This document shows, piece by piece, positions 1 through 8,278 of a DNA stretch of 64,000 nucleotides (position 1 is its first letter; the number at the start of each line of letters is the position of its first letter). Position numbers and translations under genes: made by a program. The notes under the pieces were generated by a model. The model saw nothing but the letters and a program-made list of their open reading frames with translations, was not told the DNA's origin and did no database searches. The DNA comes from Foliimonas ilicis (GTDB lineage Bacteria > Pseudomonadota > Alphaproteobacteria > Rhizobiales > Rhizobiaceae), in contig NZ_JBDUUH010000001.1 in NCBI RefSeq assembly GCF_039939195.1, positions 310,001 through 374,000 on the forward strand, read 5' to 3'.

Positions 1-723
1 GTCGAGCCACATTTTCAACCCATCGTCGATTTGAAGACGAGAAGCATAGTCGGTTTCGAAACATTGGCGCGTTGGACCGACAAGGATCTGGGGTCTGTTT
101 CGCCGGTGACTTTCATACCGATCGCCGAGGAGCGCGGCATTATCGGTCCGCTCTCGCAACTGGTTCTGCGCAAGGCGACCGAGGCGGCGCGCAACTGGCC
201 GTCGCACCTCTTCCTTTCGTTCAATCTTTCGCCGTCGCAACTGGTGGATCAGAACACCGGACTGCATATTCTCTCGATCCTCGATAAAAGCGGCTTCGAT
301 CCGCGCCGGCTCGAAATCGAAATCACCGAGACGGGCCTGATGACCGATCCGGCATCGGCAGAGAAAATCATCGAGGATTTGCGGCGCTGCGGGATACGTG
401 TGTCGCTGGACGATTTCGGCACCGGGCAATCCTCACTGGGTCGCTTGCGCGCCTTCCAGTTCGACAAGCTCAAGATCGACCGTGCCTTCGTTTCCGCCAT
501 ATTGGAGGATCGGCCAGCCGAACATATCGTGCGGGCAATTCTTGCCATGTGCGAGGGGCTCGGCATGGATGTTGTGGCCGAAGGCATCGAATATGAGGCG
601 CAGGCCGAAAAGCTCATTGAATTCGGATGCGCGGGCGGCCAGGGCTATCTGTTCGGCAAGCCTGCGGATGCAGACACGACGTTGAGCCAATTGCGGGATT
701 CGCTGGTGGTACGCTCGGCCTAG
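1..723 (+). CDS. EAL-domain cyclic-di-GMP phosphodiesterase, C-terminal part
   Basis: Partial gene: frame 1 is open from the first base, so the start lies before the window. The visible 240 residues form nearly a complete EAL domain, which hydrolyses cyclic di-GMP to pGpG. The opening residues (HFQPIVDL) match the usual start of the domain. Seen in order are FETLARW (variant of the EAL motif, catalytic Glu kept), NLSPSQL, EITETGLM, DDFGTG, KIDRAF, VAEGIE and GYLFGKP, so the metal ligands and catalytic residues look intact and the enzyme is probably active. Whatever precedes the domain (GGDEF, sensor or membrane segments) cannot be seen. The gene ends 57 bp before the convergent oiaK stop. Confidence 0.9.
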   Translation, partial: VEPHFQPIVDLKTRSIVGFETLARWTDKDLGSVSPVTFIPIAEERGIIGPLSQLVLRKATEAARNWPSHLFLSFNLSPSQLVDQNTGLHILSILDKSGFDPRRLEIEITETGLMTDPASAEKIIEDLRRCGIRVSLDDFGTGQSSLGRLRAFQFDKLKIDRAFVSAILEDRPAEHIVRAILAMCEGLGMDVVAEGIEYEAQAEKLIEFGCAGGQGYLFGKPADADTTLSQLRDSLVVRSA

Positions 724-736
724 ATATTTATTCTGC

Positions 737-779
737 GCAATTCCGGACGGAAAACCGCTCACACTTTTCCTGGAATTGC
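737..779. repeat. Intergenic palindromic repeat (hairpin) between convergent genes
   Basis: GCAATTCC (737-744) pairs with GGAATTGC (772-779), and inside it GGAAAA (749-754) pairs with TTTTCC (765-770), giving an interrupted 14-bp hairpin with a 10-base loop. It fills the gap between the EAL gene and oiaK and ends next to the oiaK stop. From memory, very similar sequences are scattered between genes across Rhizobiales, so this looks like one copy of a dispersed repeat that may also serve as a two-way terminator. No second copy was noticed in this window. There is no clear T-run. Confidence 0.6.
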
Positions 780-2120
780 TTAGGCAGGCCCGCCTGCCCG
801 GATCATCGAGAAGTAATCGTCACCGCCTACCTGTCCGCCCTTCAGCGCGACCAACATGCCGTCTATGCGCGGATCGGTGCTGTAGGCCGTGCAAAGCGGC
901 GAGCCCGGTGTCTGCGGCAAGGGCAGGCGTAACGTCAGCGCTTCGACGCCGAGTTTTGCCAGCGCATGGCTCGACGTATCGCCGCCTGCGATGACCGCCC
1001 TTTTCAAACCAGCACCAACCACGATTTCACGCAATATGTTGCCGAGATTCTCGCCCAGCCTGTGCCGCGAATTGTCGGAAAAAGAAATTGCGTCGCCTCG
1101 GTTCGTCGATGGTCCGAGCGCGGTGTAAAGAATGACACTTTCACCCGAACCGACGATTTTCAGCCCTTGTTCGACCGCTATTGCGATCGCCGCATCGGCA
1201 TTTTCGGCTGAAATCTCCAGCGGATCGAGCGCTATACCGCGAAAGCCATTGTCCAATGCATGGCGTATCTGGCGTTCCGTCGTCGGCGAAACGCTGCCCG
1301 AGACTATGGCCAGCCGATCGACCGGACCAGGCGACGAAAAGTCTTGCGGGGTTCCAGCGATTCCCAACCGCGTCCACTCGCGCATAAGGGCATATTCGAT
1401 ACCGGAGGAACCGCACGTGAACTGCCCCGCCGGATCGCGTTTGCGCCACATCTGAGCGCCTGCAAGCTGCTGTGTCTCATCGCCATCGACGTCGAGAAGG
1501 ACGATTTCCTCATCTCCTGCGAAAGCTGCATCGACCAGCGAATCTGCCTGCGGCGAACGCAGTTGTACGAGGTTCACAAGCCCCGTTCGCAGCGATGTCT
1601 GGTTAGCAAGATGAAGCCGCAAATCGGCCTCGTCCATCGGCGTAACAGGATGGCGGCTCATGACCGGATGACGGTCGATGCGGAAGATTTCCGCGCCATA
1701 GGCTGCAAAGAGATTTCCGAACGCCGTGTAGCGGCGGATCTGCGGTGCGCCGACGACAAGCGGCACTTTCTGCGCGCCGAACATGTCTCTGCCGATCTCG
1801 ATGGCCTTGCCGATATTACCGATCTTCGGACTGGAATCGAATGTCGAGCAGACCTTGTAGTGGACAAAAGCGGCATCCAGCGATTTCAGCCAGGAAAATG
1901 CCGGAACAAGGTGCTTTTCCATCCATTCCGGCGTTTCACTGCGGCTGGTTCCGGCAAGGCCGAATGCGCGCCGGTCGCGAAAGCGTGAAAACAGTTCCGC
2001 ATCCGGGATTTTCAAGAACAGCACCGTATCGACGCCTTGCGAGGCAAGCGCCTCCATGACATCGGTCGAGCCGGTCAGATCGTCGCCATAATAGGCGAGC
2101 AGCGTTGAATTTGCCTCCAT
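780..2120 (-). CDS. oiaK: 3-oxo-isoapionate kinase (four-carbon acid sugar kinase family)
   Basis: 446-residue member of the four-carbon acid sugar kinase (DUF1537/OtnK) family. The N-terminal domain starts with the family signature YYGDDLTGSTDVMEAL. The C-terminal nucleotide-binding domain carries VIAGGDTSSHAL and the late glycine-rich GGQVGGDDYF. In the described D-apiose pathway OiaK phosphorylates 3-oxo-isoapionate to its 4-phosphate, the substrate of the RuBisCO-like protein. The family alone does not fix the substrate. The call rests on the neighbours: the RuBisCO-like gene is only 5 bp upstream, and apsD, apnL and apnO lie in the same locus. ATG start at 2120; last gene of a two-gene unit controlled from the 3423-3437 region. 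Confidence 0.85.
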   Translation of the reverse strand: MEANSTLLAYYGDDLTGSTDVMEALASQGVDTVLFLKIPDAELFSRFRDRRAFGLAGTSRSETPEWMEKHLVPAFSWLKSLDAAFVHYKVCSTFDSSPKIGNIGKAIEIGRDMFGAQKVPLVVGAPQIRRYTAFGNLFAAYGAEIFRIDRHPVMSRHPVTPMDEADLRLHLANQTSLRTGLVNLVQLRSPQADSLVDAAFAGDEEIVLLDVDGDETQQLAGAQMWRKRDPAGQFTCGSSGIEYALMREWTRLGIAGTPQDFSSPGPVDRLAIVSGSVSPTTERQIRHALDNGFRGIALDPLEISAENADAAIAIAVEQGLKIVGSGESVILYTALGPSTNRGDAISFSDNSRHRLGENLGNILREIVVGAGLKRAVIAGGDTSSHALAKLGVEALTLRLPLPQTPGSPLCTAYSTDPRIDGMLVALKGGQVGGDDYFSMIRAGGPA

Positions 2121-2125
2121 CCCGA

Positions 2126-3382
2126 TCAGGCTCCCTTGCCGTCGGCGAATTTTTCGAGCGACTGAGCGAGTTCGGGATGGTCTTTCGCGTAGTCCTCAAG
2201 CGGGACGCCTGCGACCGTCGCCTCCCAAGCTTGCTTGACGGCACGCACGCCGGCACCCGCACCGCCCGGATGGCTGACGATGCCGCCGCCGCAGAGATAA
2301 AGCAGGTCGGTCGATTGCCCGGTCCGCGCATAGGTTTCGGGAGCCTGCCCGCCCCATTGGCCGGAACCGACGACAGGCAGCGGGCAATCGTCCTTGGAGA
2401 AAAGCGGCGTGCTGACCGCTTCGAAGGATTTGACGAAGCTGTCATCCGGCTCCCAATATTTCACGCGGATGCCGTTGATCTGAAACTGATCGATGCCGAG
2501 CAGGCGCCAGAATTGCTGCCAGACCGAAAACTCCATGCCAAGCCCGGAGTGACGGGTCAGAATATCCCAGCCATTGCGATGCCCGTGCAGAACGAGGCCG
2601 GAGCGCTTGCGCAGGAACGACAGGCCACCCATGCCGATCGAATTGATGTTGATGACTGCCGCGTTACCGCCCGCCTCCAAAACCAGATCGTGATTGCGCA
2701 TCATCTCGTCGGGATCGACATTCGAGATGCCAAACGCATACATGACCTTCTTGCCGGTCTTCTGCTCGTGATCCAGAATTCGCGGCATGATGGCGGCAAC
2801 GCGATCCTTCAGAGGCGAGTAGGCCGGGCTCATCAGCTTCTCGTCGTCCTTGATGAAATCGACGCCGGAAGACAGAAGGTCGCCGACGAGTTCGGCCGTC
2901 TCGTTTGGCCGCAGACCGAGTGCCGGTTTGACGATGGTGCCTATGATCGGACGGTCCTGCACGCCGGTCAGGCGACGGCTTCCCGGTATGCCGAATTGCG
3001 GGCCGGGATAGGCGGACGCGAATTCCTTCGGCAGCTTCAAATCGACGACGCGGATACCAGTCATGCCCTTGATGGAATAGGCCCCGCCAATCGCAATCGT
3101 CATGAGCGCCGATAGATCGGTGCCGACCGCATCGAGCGGAAATTCTATGTCGGCATCCGCACGGTTGAACGATTTTGCGCCCGCGCCTTCATCCGGGAAG
3201 GATGGGCGGTCCAGAGGTGGAAGCGGACGCACCGCGACCACCCTTGCCGCAACACGCGCCTTCAATTCCTCCGTCTCGCCCGGCACGGCAACGAAGGTGC
3301 CGGTCGATTGGTCACTGGCGATTTTGGCGGCCAGCGCCTCGACATTGCCGGGGGTTTCGATGCGGTAGGTAACGCGTATCAC
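2126..3382 (-). CDS. RuBisCO-like protein: 3-oxo-isoapionate-4-phosphate transcarboxylase/hydrolase or decarboxylase (OiaT/OiaX)
   Basis: 418-residue form IV RuBisCO homologue. Conserved positions are visible: Lys152 in TIVKPALGL (active-site Lys175 of plant RuBisCO), Lys178-Asp180-Glu181 in DFIKDDE (the carbamylated Lys and metal ligands), His268 in HGHRNG (His294) and the CGGGIVSHPGG phosphate loop. His327 appears replaced by Gln301 while the loop-6 Lys is kept (Lys308), so true CO2 fixation is unlikely. Known D-apiose loci use such proteins either as OiaT (products 3-phosphoglycerate and glycolate) or OiaX (L-erythrulose 1-phosphate and CO2). No erythrulose-phosphate isomerase gene is nearby, which leans toward OiaT. 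I chose the GTG start at 3382 because it gives the usual N-terminus (xIRVTYRIET) and follows GGAGA; an ATG at 3442 would add 20 unrelated residues. Confidence 0.85.
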   Translation of the reverse strand: MIRVTYRIETPGNVEALAAKIASDQSTGTFVAVPGETEELKARVAARVVAVRPLPPLDRPSFPDEGAGAKSFNRADADIEFPLDAVGTDLSALMTIAIGGAYSIKGMTGIRVVDLKLPKEFASAYPGPQFGIPGSRRLTGVQDRPIIGTIVKPALGLRPNETAELVGDLLSSGVDFIKDDEKLMSPAYSPLKDRVAAIMPRILDHEQKTGKKVMYAFGISNVDPDEMMRNHDLVLEAGGNAAVININSIGMGGLSFLRKRSGLVLHGHRNGWDILTRHSGLGMEFSVWQQFWRLLGIDQFQINGIRVKYWEPDDSFVKSFEAVSTPLFSKDDCPLPVVGSGQWGGQAPETYARTGQSTDLLYLCGGGIVSHPGGAGAGVRAVKQAWEATVAGVPLEDYAKDHPELAQSLEKFADGKGA

Positions 3383-3422
3383 TCGACAAGTCTCCGCTTG
3401 GAAAACACTGCTGTTCTGGTAA

Positions 3423-3437
3423 ACTGGTATAATGAGT
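3423..3437. promoter_or_regulatory. Candidate operator for the GntR regulator, copy 1
   Basis: ACTGGTATAATGAGT lies in the 168-bp gap between the divergent RuBisCO-like gene and the GntR gene. It matches 12401-12415 upstream of apnO at 14 of 15 positions. The outer ACT/AGT are inverted, giving weak dyad symmetry. Its TATAAT core (3428-3433) could be a -10 element for the regulator, so binding would repress that gene as well. The assignment to this regulator is inferred from the shared placement. Confidence 0.6.
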
Positions 3438-3550
3438 ATCACAGCTATGCAAGGGATTGCGACGATCTTTCCAGGAGCGCCATTTCCGGCAATTCACTTG
3501 CGGCGCGGTTATGCGTATATGATCCTTCACCACCATCGGACGGGAATTTA

Positions 3551-4273
3551 ATGGTATTGCAATCCGAACCGATCATCAGACGCAAATTGTCGGATGAAGT
3601 TTTTGTGCGGCTGAAGGCGCTTATCGAGAATGGCGACCTGCAGCCGGGCGATGAAATGCCGTCCGAACGCGCTTTGATGGAGCGTTTTCAGGTGGGGCGG
3701 CCTGCAATTCGCGAAGCGATGCAGGCGCTGGCCAATATGGGTCTTGTGGAAATCTCGCATGGCGAGCGCGCCAAGGTTCTGAAACTCACCGCGCAATCGC
3801 TATTCCGCCAGATGGACGTCGCAGCGAAAATCATGCTGTCGGCCTCATCGGATTCGCTGGAGCATCTCAAAAACGCACGCATCTTTTTCGAGCGAGGAAT
3901 GGTGCGCGAGGCGGCCGCGAAGGCAAAGCCGGACGATGTGAAAGCTCTTGAGCAAACATTGGAGCGCCAGCGATCGCTGCTCGGAGATTCCGAGCAATTC
4001 ATCGGTGCGGATATGGATTTTCACATCACGATCGCGAAAATCTCTCGCAATCCGATCTATTCGGCCGTCAGCGAGGCGATGCTCGGCTGGCTCAAGGAAT
4101 ATCACACGGAAATGCTAATCTGGACCGGAAGCGAGGATGTCACGCTTTCCGAGCATGAAGAGATCATCGAATGCGTTCGCCGCAATGATCCGGAAGCTGC
4201 CGAACAGGCGATGATAAAGCATCTGGAGCGTTCGCGCGCGCTCTACACGCTTCGCAACAAGGCGGACGACTAA
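3551..4273 (+). CDS. GntR/FadR-family transcriptional regulator of the apiose locus
   Basis: 240-residue regulator. Residues about 12-75 form the GntR winged helix (DEVFVRLKALI, PGDEMPSERALMERFQVGRPAIREAMQAL). The rest is an all-helical FCD ligand domain with candidate metal-binding residues in DMDFHITIAKIS and a later LSEHEEI. ATG at 3551 is the natural start; the longer open frame upstream is not protein-like. It is divergent from the RuBisCO-like gene and converges on apnL with a 4-bp overlap of stops. By position it should respond to an apiose-derived metabolite and control both operons through the repeated ACTGGTAT-type site. Neither effector nor sign of control can be read from sequence; repression is the usual mode. 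Confidence 0.85.
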   Translation: MVLQSEPIIRRKLSDEVFVRLKALIENGDLQPGDEMPSERALMERFQVGRPAIREAMQALANMGLVEISHGERAKVLKLTAQSLFRQMDVAAKIMLSASSDSLEHLKNARIFFERGMVREAAAKAKPDDVKALEQTLERQRSLLGDSEQFIGADMDFHITIAKISRNPIYSAVSEAMLGWLKEYHTEMLIWTGSEDVTLSEHEEIIECVRRNDPEAAEQAMIKHLERSRALYTLRNKADD

Positions 4274-6183
4274 AGCTCCAGCCGCGCGACAGCGTAGGGC
4301 GGAAGCTCCAGCTCATCGGCCCGAAGCGTTGATAGCACGGGTTCCCCGCCGCCTTCCTGAAGCCAGACTTCATCCAGCAAAGAAAGTAGTCCGCCGCGAA
4401 CGCCTGATATTTCGATGTTTTGCAAATGCGGGGTCAGATTGGCGACTAGCAGAACCGTCTTTCCATCGCGGCGCGCACCGAGCGCCAGAATTTTTTCGGG
4501 CTCCGGTGAGTTTACGGCCAAGTAATCAGCGCCAGACAGATGGCCGAGCCATTTGAGCACATGGAAAAGCGGACGCGGCTTCCCCTCAGCAACCGGTTCA
4601 TTCTTTCCGGCAACAAGCCCGAACGGCCCGGCAAGCGTCGAAAGCGTCACCACATCCAGTCCTGCTTCTGCGACAGTCGCAGCATAAGCCAGCGTCCACG
4701 CGGCACCGAAAAGGCCATTGTGGCGTGGATCGACGTTGGCCATGGCGATGCGTTTGCGTGAAGGGTTTTCCTTCGTCGCACTGCCATAGGGATTCTGGCG
4801 CATGGCGATGGTCGATGGCCCGATCCGATAAGGCTTTTCGCCATAGATCGCGCGCACGGAACGCGTGACGAAACGCAGAGCCTCAAAAGTCTGCATGACG
4901 CTCAAATCGTCTGCCGCATGCACGATGGGACAAGTGGCGTGGGTAATGTAAGCGAGCTGCTCCGACGGAACGCGCTTGCGGTTCAATTCGGTAAAATAGC
5001 TGAACATGCCGCCGCCAAGCGGAATGCCGGGGAACGCTCTTTTCGCCGCAGTGTAAACATTTTCAAGCGGCGGGCATTCCGGCCATTTGCTGCCCGGCGG
5101 AGTCGATTGACGATCCATCGATGGCGATACGGCAATCGATGAAAGCGACAATCCGGCCCCCTTCACCTGCGATGCGATGGCGGACAATTCTTCGTCCAGC
5201 GGGGCCTCCTGGCAAGGCACAAAACATTCCAGCGTCACGGCCAGTTCCGAGGCCTCGGCTATGTCTCGAAATCCTGCAAGCGTATCCACACCATGATGTG
5301 CGGTCGGATCGAAATGGCAGATCAGATGCCGTGCGCCTATTTCCTTCAGCAGATTTGCGTGTTCGCGTTCCCCTACCAATTCTTCCGGTCGCAAACCGAT
5401 GCTGATTTCCGGCAGGACCACATCGGAGTCCAACAGCGTCAGCGAGATTTTCCCGTCGTCTTTAGCTGACGTAGTCGACGCGTCGTTCGCAACAGTCAGC
5501 GTAATCGACTGCCGGATGGTCTCGCCGGATTTGAGCAGATACGGCCAAGGCAGTGCCAGCGGGCGCACATAGGTCTTGTAGGAACCATCCGTCCAGTTGC
5601 GCTGGTCTTCCATTTCGAAGACGTCGCCATCCATGCGGCATTCGACGCGCAGGCCGGGCAACGGCTCATGCTCAATCGCGCTGATATCCTTGAAGGGCTG
5701 CCAGGGCTCGATCAAATCCGGGAAAGTCGTATGCTCGATCGAACCATCGCTATGCGTAACCCTGACAGGTTTTCCGGCAACGCCGACCACCGGATGCAGG
5801 ACGGCGAAACCAGCGCGCGCCGTCTCGAAATCGCCCTGCGGCGTGAACGATGCATCGAACAGAACGGATGCGGGTTTCCCCTCGATCTTGGCTTCGCAGT
5901 TCAGCAATGCGCCTGACGGCGCTTCGAAACTTGCCTTGTAACTGACCGAAAACCCGTCTTTTGTTTCAGCAATATCAAGATCGGAAATCACCGGGTCGCA
6001 TGTGCCCCAGTCGCGGTCGCGCACCAGAAACGCAATCGAGCGCAGGATTTCCACATCGGCAAAACGGATCGAGCGGACATTTCCGCCGATAAGCTCGACC
6101 GAAAGATCGCCAGCCTGCAAGCGCTTTGCCTCCGGCTTCTTTTCTTCCGTGCCGAAGAGCAGGAAATCGGACGAATGCGTCAT
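4270..6183 (-). CDS. apnL: D-apionolactonase
   Basis: 637-residue protein with no signal peptide. I recognise it mainly by context as ApnL, the large lactonase of the D-apiose pathway, which hydrolyses D-apionolactone from ApsD to D-apionate for ApnO. It resembles glycoside-hydrolase-like proteins: a beta-rich N-terminal third, a middle region with barrel-like segments (LICHFDPTAHHG, LECFVPCQEAPL) and a C-terminal beta domain (KTVLLVANLTPH). Its ATG overlaps the apsD stop as ATGA, so the two are probably translationally coupled. Its stop overlaps that of the GntR gene on the other strand by 4 bp. Taken alone, the sequence would be called hypothetical. Confidence 0.8.
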   Translation of the reverse strand: MTHSSDFLLFGTEEKKPEAKRLQAGDLSVELIGGNVRSIRFADVEILRSIAFLVRDRDWGTCDPVISDLDIAETKDGFSVSYKASFEAPSGALLNCEAKIEGKPASVLFDASFTPQGDFETARAGFAVLHPVVGVAGKPVRVTHSDGSIEHTTFPDLIEPWQPFKDISAIEHEPLPGLRVECRMDGDVFEMEDQRNWTDGSYKTYVRPLALPWPYLLKSGETIRQSITLTVANDASTTSAKDDGKISLTLLDSDVVLPEISIGLRPEELVGEREHANLLKEIGARHLICHFDPTAHHGVDTLAGFRDIAEASELAVTLECFVPCQEAPLDEELSAIASQVKGAGLSLSSIAVSPSMDRQSTPPGSKWPECPPLENVYTAAKRAFPGIPLGGGMFSYFTELNRKRVPSEQLAYITHATCPIVHAADDLSVMQTFEALRFVTRSVRAIYGEKPYRIGPSTIAMRQNPYGSATKENPSRKRIAMANVDPRHNGLFGAAWTLAYAATVAEAGLDVVTLSTLAGPFGLVAGKNEPVAEGKPRPLFHVLKWLGHLSGADYLAVNSPEPEKILALGARRDGKTVLLVANLTPHLQNIEISGVRGGLLSLLDEVWLQEGGGEPVLSTLRADELELPPYAVARLEL

Positions 6184-7214
6184 GAAAAGAATTCCGAGAG
6201 CGGTACGGTGCGCTTTTCCTCTGCGCTTCGATACGATGCCTCGACCAGTGCGAAAGTTTTGAGATTATCCGCGCCGGAGGTCGCCGGCTCGCTTTTGCTT
6301 GCAAGGCTATCTACCCAATGCTGCTGGATGAGCGCGACACTTTCCTGAATATTGTGCCACGGCCTGCTCGCCCATGGCAGGAGGCGCGGCTGCACGTCGC
6401 TGATTTCCGTGCCTTTCGAGGAATGCACGGTGAGGCGATAATCCTGCGACAGACGCAGCGTGCCGAAGGTGCCGTCGACTTCCAGCAATGTTTCGGGAAA
6501 GGCTTCGATGGGCAATTGCGTCGCGTAGCTGCAATCGACGACCGACGTTATGTCATTCTGATGATCGAGCAGCATGGTCGCGACGTCTTCGCCTGCAATG
6601 TCGGGATTTACGCGGCGGATGCGCGCCGTGACCGCGGTCGCATCGCCAAACAGGAAGCGTGCAATGTCGAGTGCGTGGATGCCGAGATCTTCGACTATGA
6701 AACGTTTGCCAGTCGCCAGATATGGCTGGCCGGAAAAGACATCATAGGCGGAACGGAAACTGACGCGACCCCAGAAAACCTCACCGATGACACCGCTGTC
6801 GATCACCGCTTTCGCCGCCTGAATAGGCGATTGCCAGCGGAAGTTTTCGTGGATCATCAGGGAGACGCCCGCATCGTCGCAGGCTGAAACCATAGCCTTG
6901 GCGTCGTCCATCGAAGGCGCGAACGGCTTCTGGCAGATCATCGGAAGTCTATGCTTCGCGACCAGTTCGACCAGCGGGCGGTGGCTCAAAACAGTGGTGG
7001 CGATGTCAACGAAATCAAAGCCGCCATCGGCCAGCAGTTCTGCCGCATCGCTATAGCGGCGCTCTATGCCGAACTGGTCGCCAACGATCTTGAGGCGCTC
7101 CGGATCATGGTCGCAAATGGCGACGATGGATGCGCCTTTCGCATCGACCCAGCCATGCATCTGGTTGACCGCGAAGAAACCGCAGCCGATCAGCGCGCCT
7201 CTCAATTCGCTCAT
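6180..7214 (-). CDS. apsD: D-apiose dehydrogenase (Gfo/Idh/MocA family)
   Basis: 344-residue NAD(P)-dependent sugar dehydrogenase. The N-terminal Rossmann fold starts at ALIGCGFFAVNQMHGW; the family's catalytic lysine motif is seen as CQKPFAPS, and ENFRWQSPIQ and DLGIHALDIARFLFG match the C-terminal substrate domain. In the known pathway it oxidises D-apiose to D-apionolactone in the cytoplasm. It is 5 bp from the permease gene upstream and overlaps apnL downstream, so it belongs to the transporter operon. Family members act on many sugars; the apiose assignment comes from the neighbouring apnL, apnO, oiaK and RuBisCO-like genes. Confidence 0.85.
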   Translation of the reverse strand: MSELRGALIGCGFFAVNQMHGWVDAKGASIVAICDHDPERLKIVGDQFGIERRYSDAAELLADGGFDFVDIATTVLSHRPLVELVAKHRLPMICQKPFAPSMDDAKAMVSACDDAGVSLMIHENFRWQSPIQAAKAVIDSGVIGEVFWGRVSFRSAYDVFSGQPYLATGKRFIVEDLGIHALDIARFLFGDATAVTARIRRVNPDIAGEDVATMLLDHQNDITSVVDCSYATQLPIEAFPETLLEVDGTFGTLRLSQDYRLTVHSSKGTEISDVQPRLLPWASRPWHNIQESVALIQQHWVDSLASKSEPATSGADNLKTFALVEASYRSAEEKRTVPLSEFFS

Positions 7215-7219
7215 AGCTT

Positions 7220-8278
7220 TCAGTCCTTATTGGCAAGCTGCATCAGGGTGACGCGCTGCTGCAAACGCCGCTGCGCCTGATCGATGACCACCGCAACGAC
7301 GATCACGATACCCTTGATGACCATTTGCCAAAAGGAAGAAACGCCCATCATCACCAGACCGTCCGACAGGATACCGATAACAAAAGCACCGATGATCGTG
7401 CCGCCTATGGTTCCGCGCCCGCCGGACATCGAGGTTCCGCCAAGCACTGCCGCCGCAATGGCGTTGAGTTCGAAGGAATTGCCGGTTGCCGGATGGGACG
7501 CCATGAGCTCCGACGAGATGACCAGCCCGACGATTGCCGCACAGAAGCCGGAGAACATGTAGACGAACATCTTGACCCGATCGACCCGGATGCCCGACAT
7601 ACGCGCTGCGCGCTCATTGCCGCCGACCGCGAAGATATGGCGTCCGATCGGCGTGTATTTCGCGACATAGGCAGCGGCCAGCGCCACCACAATCAGTATC
7701 CAGACCGAGGTCGGCAGGCCGAAGATACGCCCTGCTCCAAGGAAGGCAAAACCCGTCGTTCCATATTCGGGATTGCCCTGAAGGTTCGGGAACGTCTGGC
7801 CATCGGACGACAGCAGCGCGAAACCGCGCGCGACGTAAAGCATGCCGAGTGTAGCTATGAAGGGCGCGACGTTCAGTTTGGTAATCAGCAGCCCGTTGAT
7901 AGCGCCGATCACGATGCCGACCAGCAGCGTCAGCAACGCCACCTCATAGATGTTGAAGTAGATCGTGTAGCCGATCTGAAGATCGATGCCGTGCAGGATC
8001 AGGCCGCCCGCCACCATGCCGCAAAGGCCGACGATCGAGCCCACGGAAAGATCGATGCCGCCGGTGATGATGACGAAAGTCATGCCCATCGCCAGAAAAG
8101 CGTTCAGCGCGACGTGCTTCGACATCAGAATGAGATTTGCGGTCGAAAGGAAATTCGGTGCGAAAATCGAAAAGAAGATGATGACTGCAAAGAGCGCGAT
8201 GAACGTGCGCGCCTTCATCAAGGTCAGGAGCAGCGAGCCGCTTGGGGCCGCGCTTTTGACCGCTGTTGTCGTGCTCAT
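7220..8278 (-). CDS. Sugar ABC transporter permease (RbsC-like), probable apiose importer
   Basis: 352-residue inner-membrane permease of the ribose/xylose type with about nine or ten hydrophobic segments. Typical signatures are MGMTFVIITGGIDLSVGSIVGL, AFIATLGMLYVARG (in the form APFIATLGM) and AIAAAVLGGTSMSGGRGTIGGT. It would form the channel of the importer with the ATPase and binding protein encoded just upstream. Its ATG overlaps the ATPase stop by one base (TGATG), and apsD follows after 5 bp. There is only one permease gene, so the channel is presumably a homodimer. Substrate specificity is inferred from the operon. Confidence 0.88.
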   Translation of the reverse strand: MSTTTAVKSAAPSGSLLLTLMKARTFIALFAVIIFFSIFAPNFLSTANLILMSKHVALNAFLAMGMTFVIITGGIDLSVGSIVGLCGMVAGGLILHGIDLQIGYTIYFNIYEVALLTLLVGIVIGAINGLLITKLNVAPFIATLGMLYVARGFALLSSDGQTFPNLQGNPEYGTTGFAFLGAGRIFGLPTSVWILIVVALAAAYVAKYTPIGRHIFAVGGNERAARMSGIRVDRVKMFVYMFSGFCAAIVGLVISSELMASHPATGNSFELNAIAAAVLGGTSMSGGRGTIGGTIIGAFVIGILSDGLVMMGVSSFWQMVIKGIVIVVAVVIDQAQRRLQQRVTLMQLANKD

